34,013 nucleotides of DNA from Halieaceae bacterium (GTDB taxonomy: Bacteria; Pseudomonadota; Gammaproteobacteria; Pseudomonadales; Halieaceae): NCBI GenBank assembly GCA_030066555.1, contig JASJBK010000025.1, positions 1 to 34,013 on the forward strand, given 5' to 3'. This document shows, in pieces, positions 23,446 to 30,931 of the stretch (positions are counted from its first letter, which is position 1; each line of letters begins with the position of its first letter). The notes under the pieces were generated by a model that was not told the DNA's origin, ran no database searches, and saw only the letters and a list, made by a program, of their open reading frames with translations. Both the position numbers and the translations under genes were made by a program.

Positions 23446-25383
23446 TCAGTTCGGCGTCGTCGGCACCCTTGGCAATTCGACCCAGAACTCACTGCCCTCG
23501 CCCGGTGAGCTGTCGACGCCCATGGTTCCCCCCATGGCCTCTACCAGTTCACGGGTGATGGGCAGTCCCAGCCCGGTACCTTCAACGTCCACGTCCGTGA
23601 CGCCTAGCCGGTTGAATGGCTCGTAGAGTGCCGCCAATGCATCCTCGCTGATGCCGGGGCCGGTATCCCTGACGCGAATGCGCAGGTGGTCGGTATCGGT
23701 GCTCTCGATGCGCAGGGTAAGCACGCCAGGGCTGCTGTTGTACTTGACGCCGTTGCTCAGCAGGTTGAATAACACCTGCTTCAGGCGCGTGGGGTCGGCC
23801 ACGATGTCGCCGTCGTCGTCGTAGCTGGTATCGATAGAGACCTGGCGTTCATGGGCCAGGTTCCGAAGCTGTTCAAGGCAGCTATCCATGATGCTGGCGA
23901 CCACCAGCTCCTCTGGCCACAGCTTGAGTTCGCCGGCCTCGATCCTGGCCAGGTCCAGCACATCATTGACCAGTTCCAGCAGGTGTTCGCCGCCGGCGCG
24001 GATCTGGTTTACGTATTCGAGTTGCAGGTCGCTGAGTGGGCTGGTCTGCAGGCGGTCCAGCAGCTGGGCAAAGCCGAGGATCGCATTCAACGGTGTGCGC
24101 ATTTCGTGGCTGAGACCCTGGATGAAGCGGGTCTTGACCTGGTTGGCGCGCTCGGCTGCCTCCTTGGCTGAAGCCAGCTGGGCCTCTTGCTGTTTGCGAT
24201 CGTCGACATTCCTGATCACGTGTATCAGTGACAGTGGGGTGCCCTGGTCGTCACTGAGGGCGGTAATACTGGCCTCGCAGATGATGGCGCTGCCGTCTTC
24301 GCACTGGCAGGTCAGCTCTCCGCGCCAGCCATCGATAGCCGCCAGCCACGCCGCGCGGTCGCCGGTGAACGCCGGGCGCGAGTCGGCACAGGGTTTGAGC
24401 AATTCGTCGAAGCCCTGTCCAGTGGCCCGGTCGGCTGAATGGCCGAACATACTGACAGCTCCGTTGTTCCAGTCGCTGATGCGCAACTTGAGATCGGTCA
24501 CGATCACCGCTTCGGAGATGCTGGCCACGACGATGGCCTGCTGCCGGAGGGCCTCGCCGCGGATCTTGTCGAGAGTGACCTCCTGGACGCTGCCCAGCCA
24601 GCGGGCAGGTTCGCCATTCGCGTCCATGACGGTTCGGCTGCGGGCCAGCATATGACGCGGTATGCCGTCGTCGGTCAGGACCCGGAACTCGACGGAGACG
24701 ATATCCTCCGTTTGCATGGCAGCGAGGCGGTTCTGGGCCAGCTTGTCCCGGTCGGCCGGGTGCACGCGCTCGAGAATCTCCTCGAAGCTGTAGTGACGGG
24801 TCGGGGGCAGGCCAAACAGAACTGCCACCTGCGGAGTCTGGAATTCGAACTGGCCGCGAAAATTGCTGGACCAGGTACCGATACCCGCCATGGACTGGAC
24901 GTCGGCCAGTAACTGTTGGGTCAGCTGTGACTCGGGCTCGTGCTGCAGCCAGCCGCTGCCCTCGCGCAGGCAGTTGAGAATGCCGGTGAGCGTGTTGCCG
25001 CTGTGAAGGCACAGGGTCAGTACGTGCACTGTCTGCTGGTCGGGGCGGGTGAAGCTGTGCTCTTCGAGGCGATAGCCGTTGTCGGCAAAGGCCGCCAGTC
25101 GCTCGCGCAGGCCGATCGCCTCCAGGAGCTCCGCGGCCTTGCGATCCGGGCCCTCTAGCGGAGTGGAACACCCGCTCAATTCCAGTACATCCGGGGTACA
25201 GAAACCCAGGGAAAGCCCATTGGCCAGGTCTTCGGGGTGACTTTTTGCCTCGCTGTCGATGGTGACCGGGGGATCGAGGCGCCAGAGCAGCAGTCCGCCT
25301 TTCCGGGAAGTGACCAGCTCATCGAGCAGCGCGCCGTTGGAATCTTGCTCCGAGAGCTCTGGCGGCGTGTCAGCGGGAGTCAT
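23446..25383 (-). CDS. Soluble PAS-PAS sensor histidine kinase
   Basis: 645 aa with no membrane helix. A divergent N-terminal region (1-160) is followed by a PAS_3-type domain (from about 165, MAGIGTWSSNFRGQFEFQTP, with FEEILERVHPADRDKLAQNR), a second PAS domain (SISEAVIVTDLKLRISDWNN) and a short linker helix. The HisKA H-box is LSHEMRTPLNAILGF (His near residue 420). The ATPase domain has an N-box (LFNLLSNGVKYN), G1 (DTGPGIS), F (YEPFNRLG) and G2 (EGTGLGLP). There is no receiver domain and no response regulator in the window, so its partner is unknown. It is probably transcribed with the SPOR gene and lies between filament and stator genes. Confidence 0.9.
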   Translation of the reverse strand: MTPADTPPELSEQDSNGALLDELVTSRKGGLLLWRLDPPVTIDSEAKSHPEDLANGLSLGFCTPDVLELSGCSTPLEGPDRKAAELLEAIGLRERLAAFADNGYRLEEHSFTRPDQQTVHVLTLCLHSGNTLTGILNCLREGSGWLQHEPESQLTQQLLADVQSMAGIGTWSSNFRGQFEFQTPQVAVLFGLPPTRHYSFEEILERVHPADRDKLAQNRLAAMQTEDIVSVEFRVLTDDGIPRHMLARSRTVMDANGEPARWLGSVQEVTLDKIRGEALRQQAIVVASISEAVIVTDLKLRISDWNNGAVSMFGHSADRATGQGFDELLKPCADSRPAFTGDRAAWLAAIDGWRGELTCQCEDGSAIICEASITALSDDQGTPLSLIHVIRNVDDRKQQEAQLASAKEAAERANQVKTRFIQGLSHEMRTPLNAILGFAQLLDRLQTSPLSDLQLEYVNQIRAGGEHLLELVNDVLDLARIEAGELKLWPEELVVASIMDSCLEQLRNLAHERQVSIDTSYDDDGDIVADPTRLKQVLFNLLSNGVKYNSSPGVLTLRIESTDTDHLRIRVRDTGPGISEDALAALYEPFNRLGVTDVDVEGTGLGLPITRELVEAMGGTMGVDSSPGEGSEFWVELPRVPTTPN

Positions 25384-25396
25384 TGGCAGGGGCTAT

Positions 25397-25424
25397 GTCG
25401 TACGGACTACGTCGTAGGGACTAG
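25397..25424. repeat. Imperfect 14-bp tandem repeat upstream of the histidine kinase
   Basis: GTCGTACGGACTAC and GTCGTAGGGACTAG lie in direct tandem, with further partial 7-nt units on both sides (GGACTA/GTCG alternation). The unit shares the CGT(G/A)GG and GACTA elements of the repeat at 22434-22461. It begins 13 nt from the kinase start codon. Confidence 0.65.
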
Positions 25425-25531
25425 GTCGCCGGCGCCCGCTGTGGCATAGCGGCCGCGACGCCGGTTGCTGGCGAAAAGGGGTGAGGATGCGCATCGTACA
25501 GGCAAATCTAATCAATGCAAGATAGCCGCAC

Positions 25532-25546
25532 AACTAAACTTTAGTT
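25532..25546. promoter_or_regulatory. Palindrome in the kinase / pomAB-PilZ intergenic region
   Basis: AACTAAACTTTAGTT is a perfect inverted repeat (7 bp arms, one central base) in an AT-rich patch of otherwise GC-rich DNA. The surrounding 207-nt gap (25384-25590) must hold the kinase promoter and the end of the pomAB-PilZ transcript. It may be an operator; no regulator is identified. Confidence 0.4.
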
Positions 25547-25590
25547 TAGGCCATTGGTAGGAGAGGCCCCGATAAACCCACAAGAAAAGC

Positions 25591-26181
25591 TTATTTTGTT
25601 TCGCAGTGCTGCTCTGCTCGCTGGGCCTGCTGGCGCTGCACGATGTGGGAGATCAGCGTTTCCTGGGCGGCGCTGTCCCTGAGGGCAAATTCCGCGCGTA
25701 CCAGGTAGGGCCGGGCGTCGGTTTCATCGGCGCCGGGAATGACGGCAGCGTCAACCACACGAGCCATGATACGCAGCGGCGACTCCGACGGCAGCAGCAC
25801 GATGTCCAGGTCCAGTAGCTGGCCCGCGGGGAACATCGAGTCACTGCTGAAGGCGATGCCACTACCACTGATATTGACCCGGGTGGGTCTTTCGCCGACT
25901 GCCGAGTCTTCCAGATCACCACTGGTGGCGGCGCCGATCAGGTCGAGCTTGCGGTTGAGCTGGCTGAGGGCCTTGGCAGCCAGGGGGTAGTCGCGCCACA
26001 GTGCGTTCAGTGTGTTGTTGAACTCCGCTTCCAGGTCTTTCTGCATCTCGTCCCGGGTTTGTCGCGGTGTGTCGATCGCCTCGCCGGGAAGGCCTCGCAG
26101 GTCGGAGACCAGGCTGTAGCTCAGGCGTACATAGTCGTCGATGCGGAAAAACTGGCGACGTTCTTCGCTGGCCGTGTTCAT
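25591..26181 (-). CDS. PilZ domain protein coupled to the stator genes
   Basis: 196 aa. The c-di-GMP motifs are both present but far apart: RxxxR at R9-R13 (RQFFR) and NxSxxG near residues 103-108 (NISGSG). The 80-90 residues between them form a mainly helical insert (ETRDEMQKDLEAEF-like stretch, LAAKALSQLNRKLDLIG). The C-terminal beta segments (LDLDIVLLPSESPLRIMARV, YLVRAEFALRD) complete the PilZ barrel. Its ATG overlaps the pomB stop by 4 nt, so it is translated together with the stator. A role in c-di-GMP control of the motor is inferred from this coupling. Confidence 0.85.
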   Translation of the reverse strand: MNTASEERRQFFRIDDYVRLSYSLVSDLRGLPGEAIDTPRQTRDEMQKDLEAEFNNTLNALWRDYPLAAKALSQLNRKLDLIGAATSGDLEDSAVGERPTRVNISGSGIAFSSDSMFPAGQLLDLDIVLLPSESPLRIMARVVDAAVIPGADETDARPYLVRAEFALRDSAAQETLISHIVQRQQAQRAEQHCETK

Positions 26182-27176
26182 TGGTTCTGTACCTCGAATG
26201 CCTGGTCAGGTTCTGGCGATTCCTCGCTGATCGTCTTCTGCTCGTTCAGGTCGAGCTCTTTGAGCAGGTCGGGCTGTTCCTTTGCCAGCGCTTCCAGGTC
26301 GGTGTCGCTGGCCTCGTCGAGGCCCCGGCGAATCACGATCTCCACGCGGCGATTGCGGGCGCGGTTTTTCCAGTCCTCGTTGGGCACCAGCGGCCGGGTT
26401 TCGGCGTAGCCCACTACCATGAATCGTTCGGTGCCGATGTCCTCGTCCTTGAGCAATTCATGAGCCACTGACAGCGCCCGCTCGGCAGACAGGTCCCAGT
26501 TTGAGCGGAAACGCTCGGTGTTGATGGGAATATCGTCGGTGTGGCCTTCCACGGCGATCTTGCCTTCCACGGTTTTCAACACGTCCCTGAGGGTGGCCAT
26601 GACCGGCAGGAAATCGGTGTTCAGGGTGGCCGAACCCGAGGGGAAAGAGCCGCGCTCGCGGATACGGATCGTCACCGTGCTGAGGCCGGATTCGACATCG
26701 ATCTTGCCGGCTGCGATCTCTTTACTCAGGGCGTCGCTCAGGGTTTCCGCAGTTTCCTCGGCTTCCCGCCTCAGCACTTCGCGCATCACCGTTTCAGCGG
26801 CCTTGGGGTCGGCAAAGGTATCGGCGCTGGTCTCGCTCTCGCCAGGCGGCTTGCTGCGCACGTCGAGGCTCATCTTGGTGGTGTCGGCAGATTGCTGCTG
26901 GACGGTGTTAATGGGCGTCGGGTCGGGACGGCCGGCGCTGAACTCCTGGGCGATCACGCTGGTGCCCTTGGGAATATCCTTGACCTTGACCTCGTTCTGG
27001 ACGCCGAAAGCCTCCTTCATGGAGCCGGCGATCTGCTTGTACTTCAGCACGTCCATCTCCGAGAAGGACAGCAGCAGTACGAAGAAGCACATCAGCAGCG
27101 ACATGAGGTCGGCGAAGGTCGCCATCCAGCCGGCGCCGCCGGATTTCTCTTCTTCTTCCAGGACGAACTCTGACAT
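26178..27176 (-). CDS. pomB: PomB, sodium-type flagellar stator protein (MotB family)
   Basis: 332 aa. The single membrane helix has the ion-binding aspartate D23 (WMATFADLMSLLMCFFVLLL) and continues SFSEMDVLKYKQIAGSMKEA, then FGVQNEVKVKDIPKGTSVIA, which follows Vibrio PomB closely rather than E. coli MotB. A variable linker leads to the OmpA-like peptidoglycan-binding domain (VEGHTDDIPINTERFRSNWD, then YAETRPLVP and NRARNRRVEIVI). An acidic 45-residue tail follows the domain. PomB anchors the stator to the wall and carries Na+ with PomA. MotX and MotY, needed with PomAB in vibrios, are not in the window. Confidence 0.93.
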   Translation of the reverse strand: MSEFVLEEEEKSGGAGWMATFADLMSLLMCFFVLLLSFSEMDVLKYKQIAGSMKEAFGVQNEVKVKDIPKGTSVIAQEFSAGRPDPTPINTVQQQSADTTKMSLDVRSKPPGESETSADTFADPKAAETVMREVLRREAEETAETLSDALSKEIAAGKIDVESGLSTVTIRIRERGSFPSGSATLNTDFLPVMATLRDVLKTVEGKIAVEGHTDDIPINTERFRSNWDLSAERALSVAHELLKDEDIGTERFMVVGYAETRPLVPNEDWKNRARNRRVEIVIRRGLDEASDTDLEALAKEQPDLLKELDLNEQKTISEESPEPDQAFEVQNQ

Positions 27177-27188
27177 GTCGGGCTATCC

Positions 27189-27968
27189 TCAGGCGGCCTG
27201 TGCTTCCGGCTCTTCTTCCGCCTGCTTGCGGCGAGCCGGCGCCAGGTAGGTCTTCAGCATCGGTTCCAGTACCCGCGGGTTCTGGCCCTCAGCGATACCC
27301 AGCAGGCCGTCGATGCAGATCGCCTTGAGGCGGCCTTCCTCGACTTTGCGCAGGGTCAGCTTGTCGGCGATCGGGATGGCGATCATGTTGGCGAATACCG
27401 CGCCATACAGGGTGGTCAGCAGCGCCACCGCCATCGCCGGGCCGATCGACTTCGGATCGTCCATCGAAGACAGCATCTGCACCAGGCCGATCAGGGTGCC
27501 GATCATGCCCATGGCGGGCGCCACCTCACCGGAGGCCTCGAATACCTTGGCGCCCCACTTGTGCCTCTCAATGGTGAGCTGCATATCCTTCATCAACATG
27601 CCCTTGATGACCTCGGGCTTGGAGCCGTCGATCAGCATGTCGATGCCCTGCTTGAGGAAAGGGGTTTGTACTTCCGCCTGTTCCAGTGCCAGCACACCCT
27701 CCTTGCGGGCCATGTTAGACAGCTCGATGATCTGCGGAATCACGTCTTCCGGTTTTTCGAGCTTGTAGATAAAGGCCCGCGTGGCAACCTTGAAGGCCCC
27801 CAGGAACTGCGCGAGGCTGAACTTCATCAGCACCACCAGGAAGGTGCCGCCGAGAACGATCAGAATCGAGGGCACGTTGAAGAAAACGATGGCCGAGCCG
27901 CCAAAGAACACGGCCGCTGCCACCACGCCGAATGCGCCCAGAAATCCCAGTAGAGTTGCCAGATCCAC
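27189..27968 (-). CDS. pomA: PomA, sodium-type flagellar stator protein (MotA family)
   Basis: 259 aa from a GTG start with GGAG 7 nt upstream. Four membrane helices are visible: near residues 4-24, 30-50 (VPSILIVLGGTFLVVLMKFS), 145-170 (GEVAPAMGMIGTLIGLVQML) and 180-205 (IGPAMAVALLTTLYGAVFAN). The cytoplasmic loop contains ERHKWGAKVFEASG. Sequence and length match PomA of vibrios (about 253 aa) rather than the 295-aa E. coli MotA. Together with PomB it forms the Na+-driven stator that pushes on FliG. It is the first gene of pomA-pomB-PilZ. Confidence 0.94.
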   Translation of the reverse strand: MDLATLLGFLGAFGVVAAAVFFGGSAIVFFNVPSILIVLGGTFLVVLMKFSLAQFLGAFKVATRAFIYKLEKPEDVIPQIIELSNMARKEGVLALEQAEVQTPFLKQGIDMLIDGSKPEVIKGMLMKDMQLTIERHKWGAKVFEASGEVAPAMGMIGTLIGLVQMLSSMDDPKSIGPAMAVALLTTLYGAVFANMIAIPIADKLTLRKVEEGRLKAICIDGLLGIAEGQNPRVLEPMLKTYLAPARRKQAEEEPEAQAA

Positions 27969-28008
27969 GTCGAGTCTCCACGATTAAAGAAGTATCAAGT
28001 CACTTTCT

Positions 28009-28035
28009 ATATCGGCCGCCTGCCGAAAAGCTGCA
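28009..28035 (-). promoter_or_regulatory. Possible sigma-28 promoter for pomAB
   Basis: On the minus strand a good -10 box GCCGATAT (28009-28016) is preceded after 11 nt by TGCAGCTT (28028-28035), which matches the -35 consensus TAAAGTTT at only 5 of 8 positions. Stator genes are common FliA targets, so the site is plausible but weak. Confidence 0.42.
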
Positions 28036-28073
28036 GTACTTTTTTGCGTTCTCGAGAGCTATCATTGCGGCCC

Positions 28074-28613
28074 ATGAGAGAGTCATTCACAGCACCACTG
28101 ATCACCCGCCTCGCAGTCTGCTGCCTGCTGCTGGCCCTGCCTGCCGCGGTGACCGCCTCTGACACGCTGATCGTCGAGTTTTCCGATCGCGAACCTGGCA
28201 ATACCCGCACCTATGCCAGCGATAGCGCCCTGGCGGTGGGTACCCTGCAGGTGCGCAACGGCCGTACCGCCACCCTGTCTGCCGAGAGCGGCCGGCAGTA
28301 CCGCCTGGAAGCCAGGGGCTGGCGCTGGGGGCAGGTACAGGAGGTGCCGGACAACGTGGACTCGGTGCAGGTGACCCCGGTGGTCGAGGGCGACCAGGTC
28401 AGCGTCGATGTCACCGTCTTCCAGCAGCGCGGCGACCGGCGCCTGAAACTCGACTCGGCAGTGTCCGGTGCGGTGGGTGAATGGCTGCAGGTGCTGGGGC
28501 CGCGGTCCCCCTCGCGGTCCGGCAATCGCGTCTATGGCACAGCATCCTCGACGGCGGGCAGCGCCAGTCCGCCCGAGCTCTATATAAGAGTGCTGACCGG
28601 GGACGGCCGCTAG
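28074..28613 (+). CDS. Exported protein of unknown function, secretin-like beta-domain
   Basis: 179 aa from the ATG at 28074; an upstream in-frame TTG at 28044 only adds residues before the signal peptide. A clear signal peptide (APLITRLAVCCLLLALPAAV, then TAS) is followed by a beta-rich domain: VGTLQVRNGRTATLSAESGR, VDSVQVTPVVEGDQVSVDVT, then AVSGAVGEWLQVLGP. The pattern resembles short secretin-like periplasmic proteins of gammaproteobacteria, where a 'G-Q-W-hydrophobic-G' segment recurs; this is by eye. It has no flagellar signature. It ends 6 nt before the hydrolase gene and may share its operon. Confidence 0.6.
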   Translation: MRESFTAPLITRLAVCCLLLALPAAVTASDTLIVEFSDREPGNTRTYASDSALAVGTLQVRNGRTATLSAESGRQYRLEARGWRWGQVQEVPDNVDSVQVTPVVEGDQVSVDVTVFQQRGDRRLKLDSAVSGAVGEWLQVLGPRSPSRSGNRVYGTASSTAGSASPPELYIRVLTGDGR

Positions 28614-28619
28614 CCCTAT

Positions 28620-29453
28620 ATGTCCCGTTTTACCCCACTAGCCCGTTGCGCGGCCGTTGTCGCTATGGCCTGGAGCACGGTCGCAGCCGCCTATCCTGAG
28701 GTAGAGCCCGGCGTCAGTTTCGACGCGGTGCTGGCGCTGTCCGCCGAGGGTGAGCGAAGCAGGTTCCGGTACGGGGACAGCCCCCAGCAGTTTGTCGAGC
28801 TCAGTGTGCCCGGGGATGCGACCTCGCCGTCGCCGGTGGTGGTGTTCCTGCACGGTGGCTGCTGGCTCAACCAGTTTGATATCGGCCACAGCCGCGCCCT
28901 GGCCACGGCACTCAACCAGGCGGGCTACGCGGTCTGGAATATCGAGTACCGCCGCCTGGGTGACGAGGGTGGCGGCTGGCCGGGTTCCCTGCAGGACGTG
29001 CTGGCGGCACTGGGCTTGCTGGTAGAGCAGCAGCGGCAAGACCTGGACCTCAACAGGGTGGCGCTGGCGGGCCATTCCGCGGGCGGGCACCTGGCGCTGT
29101 TGGCGGCGGCCAGGGCACCCGCCGGGCTTGCCCCCAGGGGCGTGTTTGGCCTGGCACCGATTACCGATCTTGCCCGCTACGCCGAGGGCGAAGGCAGCTG
29201 CAATCGTGCCGCTGCCCGCCTTATCGCCGGTCTTCCCGCCGCAGAGCTGGCGGCGGCGAACCCCGTTATGCACCCGGCGCCGACGGGTACGGTATTGCTG
29301 TACGGTACCCAAGATCGCATTGTGCCCTTCGAGGTGCCGTTTCTCGAGCCCGAGGCCCTGGTGGCCCTGCCCGCCGGCCACTTTGACTGGATTCACCCCG
29401 GTACTCCCGCGTTCGCGCGCTTCCTGGAGGAGCTGGGCGAGGTGCTGAAATGA
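28620..29453 (+). CDS. Alpha/beta hydrolase, arylformamidase (kynurenine formamidase)-like
   Basis: 277 aa. The alpha/beta hydrolase features are complete: oxyanion motif HGGCW (near residue 78), nucleophile elbow GHSAGGH (near 145), acid in YGTQDRIVPF and histidine in PAGHFDWIHP. The HGG-x-W and GHSAGGH pattern fits formamidases that hydrolyse N-formylkynurenine. Its stop overlaps the kynureninase ATG by 4 nt, which supports a role in tryptophan breakdown. Oddly, the N-terminus (RFTPLARCAAVVAMAWSTVA, then AAYPEV) looks like a signal peptide, whereas kynureninase is cytoplasmic. The substrate is therefore uncertain; it could be another esterase. Confidence 0.78.
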   Translation: MSRFTPLARCAAVVAMAWSTVAAAYPEVEPGVSFDAVLALSAEGERSRFRYGDSPQQFVELSVPGDATSPSPVVVFLHGGCWLNQFDIGHSRALATALNQAGYAVWNIEYRRLGDEGGGWPGSLQDVLAALGLLVEQQRQDLDLNRVALAGHSAGGHLALLAAARAPAGLAPRGVFGLAPITDLARYAEGEGSCNRAAARLIAGLPAAELAAANPVMHPAPTGTVLLYGTQDRIVPFEVPFLEPEALVALPAGHFDWIHPGTPAFARFLEELGEVLK

Positions 29454-30688
29454 TCAATCGCGAGGCGGTGGCGGAGCTGGACCGGCTGGACCCGCTGGCC
29501 CTGTTGCGAGACGCCTTCGCCCTGCCGCGGGACCGGATCTACCTGGACGGCAATTCCCTCGGGGCGCTGCCCAGGGCCGCGGTCAGCCGGGTGCAGGACA
29601 CGGTGCAGCAGCAATGGGGCGCCGACCTGATCAGTAGCTGGAATCGGCACGGCTGGATCGACCTGCCCCAGGCAGTGGGAGAGAAGATTGCCCCCCTGGT
29701 GGGAGCGGCGCCCGGCCAGGTCATTTGTGCCGACTCGATTTCGGTGAACCTGTTCAAGCTGTTGTCGGTAGTGAGCATGCTGCGCCCGGACCGTTCCGTG
29801 GTGCTGTCGGCAGCGGACAATTTCCCCACCGATCTCTACATGGTGCAGGGGCTGTCCGGCCTGCTCGGAGAGCAACGGCTGCGGCTGGTGCAGGTGGCCG
29901 AGGCGGAAATTGCCGATGCGCTCAATGAACAGGTGGCCGCGGTGCTGTTGAGCCATGTGAACTTCCGCACTGGCCGCATCCTGCCCATGGCCGGGATAAC
30001 TGCCGCGGCCCATGCGGTTGGCGCACTCACCGTCTGGGACCTCGCCCACAGCGCCGGCGCCATGCCGGTAGCGCTGGACGACTGCCAGGCGGATTTCGCG
30101 GTGGGCTGCGGCTACAAGTTCTTCAACGGTGGCCCCGGCGCCCCGGCCTGGGTATATGCGGCGGAGCGCCACCAGGGCAGCGTCCAGCAACCACTCAGCG
30201 GCTGGATGGGCCACCGCGCGCCTTTCGACTTCGACCCCGACTACCAGGCGGCAGCGGGCATGCTGCAATACCTGTGCGGTACCCCGCCGATCCTGTCGAT
30301 GGCCGCCCTCGATGCCGCCCTCGACCTGTTTGCCGACATCGACATGGAGGCACTGCGCGCCAAGTCGGTGGCCCTCGGGACCCTGTTCCTGGAGCTACTG
30401 GACAAGACCGAACTGGCGGGCCAGCTGCGGTTACTGTCTCCCGCTGACCCCGCCGAGCGCGGCAGCCAGCTGGCCTTCAGCCACCCCGAGGCCTACGGGC
30501 TGGTGCAGGCCTGGATCGAGCGCGGTGTGGTGGCGGATTTCCGCGAGCCCGATGTGTTGCGGGTGGGTTTTGCACCGCTCTACAACAGCTATGGCGATAT
30601 CTGGGAGGCGCTGGAAAGCCTGCGCGCGGTGGTGGCGACCGGTGAACACATGGACCCCCGCTGGGCCCAGCGCCAGAAGGTGACCTGA
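29450..30688 (+). CDS. kynU: Kynureninase
   Basis: 412 aa, usual length. It is a PLP enzyme of aminotransferase fold type I that splits kynurenine into anthranilate and alanine. The start motif (IYLDGNSLGALPRAAVSRVQ), the PLP-aspartate region (VWDLAHSAGAMPVAL) and the Schiff-base lysine in GCGYKFFNGGPGAPA are all kynureninase signatures, as is the LSGWMGHRAPFDFDPDY segment. It is coupled to the formamidase-like hydrolase by an ATGA overlap. Tryptophan 2,3-dioxygenase, the first enzyme of the pathway, is not in the window. Confidence 0.94.
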   Translation: MINREAVAELDRLDPLALLRDAFALPRDRIYLDGNSLGALPRAAVSRVQDTVQQQWGADLISSWNRHGWIDLPQAVGEKIAPLVGAAPGQVICADSISVNLFKLLSVVSMLRPDRSVVLSAADNFPTDLYMVQGLSGLLGEQRLRLVQVAEAEIADALNEQVAAVLLSHVNFRTGRILPMAGITAAAHAVGALTVWDLAHSAGAMPVALDDCQADFAVGCGYKFFNGGPGAPAWVYAAERHQGSVQQPLSGWMGHRAPFDFDPDYQAAAGMLQYLCGTPPILSMAALDAALDLFADIDMEALRAKSVALGTLFLELLDKTELAGQLRLLSPADPAERGSQLAFSHPEAYGLVQAWIERGVVADFREPDVLRVGFAPLYNSYGDIWEALESLRAVVATGEHMDPRWAQRQKVT

Positions 30689-30746
30689 CCCGCTGAGCGC
30701 TGCGGTTGGAAAAAAATCACCACGGGGGCTTGCGCCTCCGCGCCAA

Positions 30747-30766
30747 TACTGGTTACATATACAGTA
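30747..30766 (+). promoter_or_regulatory. LexA box in the recA promoter
   Basis: TACTGGTTACATATACAGTA follows the LexA operator form TACTG-N10-CAGTA, with one change in the inner CTGT half (CTGG). It lies 165 nt upstream of recA and 59 nt after kynU, so recA should be under SOS control. The remaining leader to 30931 is GC-rich and shows no other clear element. Confidence 0.85.
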
Positions 30767-30931
30767 CTTCGTTCAGGTGAATTCCTGTGGCCATTCGGCC
30801 AACCACCGGTTCGATTTGCCGCTTGCGCCGGGGCCCACTGGGGAGCGGTGCCGGCCAGCCCCAGGTGACTGGACAACAGCCTGGGACTGGACAGGGCGCA
30901 GCGGCCATAACAAGACCAGAGGTGAACAACC

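Noticed and set aside
25384-25590. Sigma-28 or sigma-54 promoter for the PAS histidine kinase
   Set aside because: A TAAAGTTT-like box occurs in the palindrome on the minus strand, but no -10 box follows at 11 nt, and no TGGCAC-N5-TTGC was seen.
29393-30268. Open frame opposite kynU
   Set aside because: It is fully antisense to a clear kynureninase, and the residues reflect the GC-rich complementary strand rather than a protein family.
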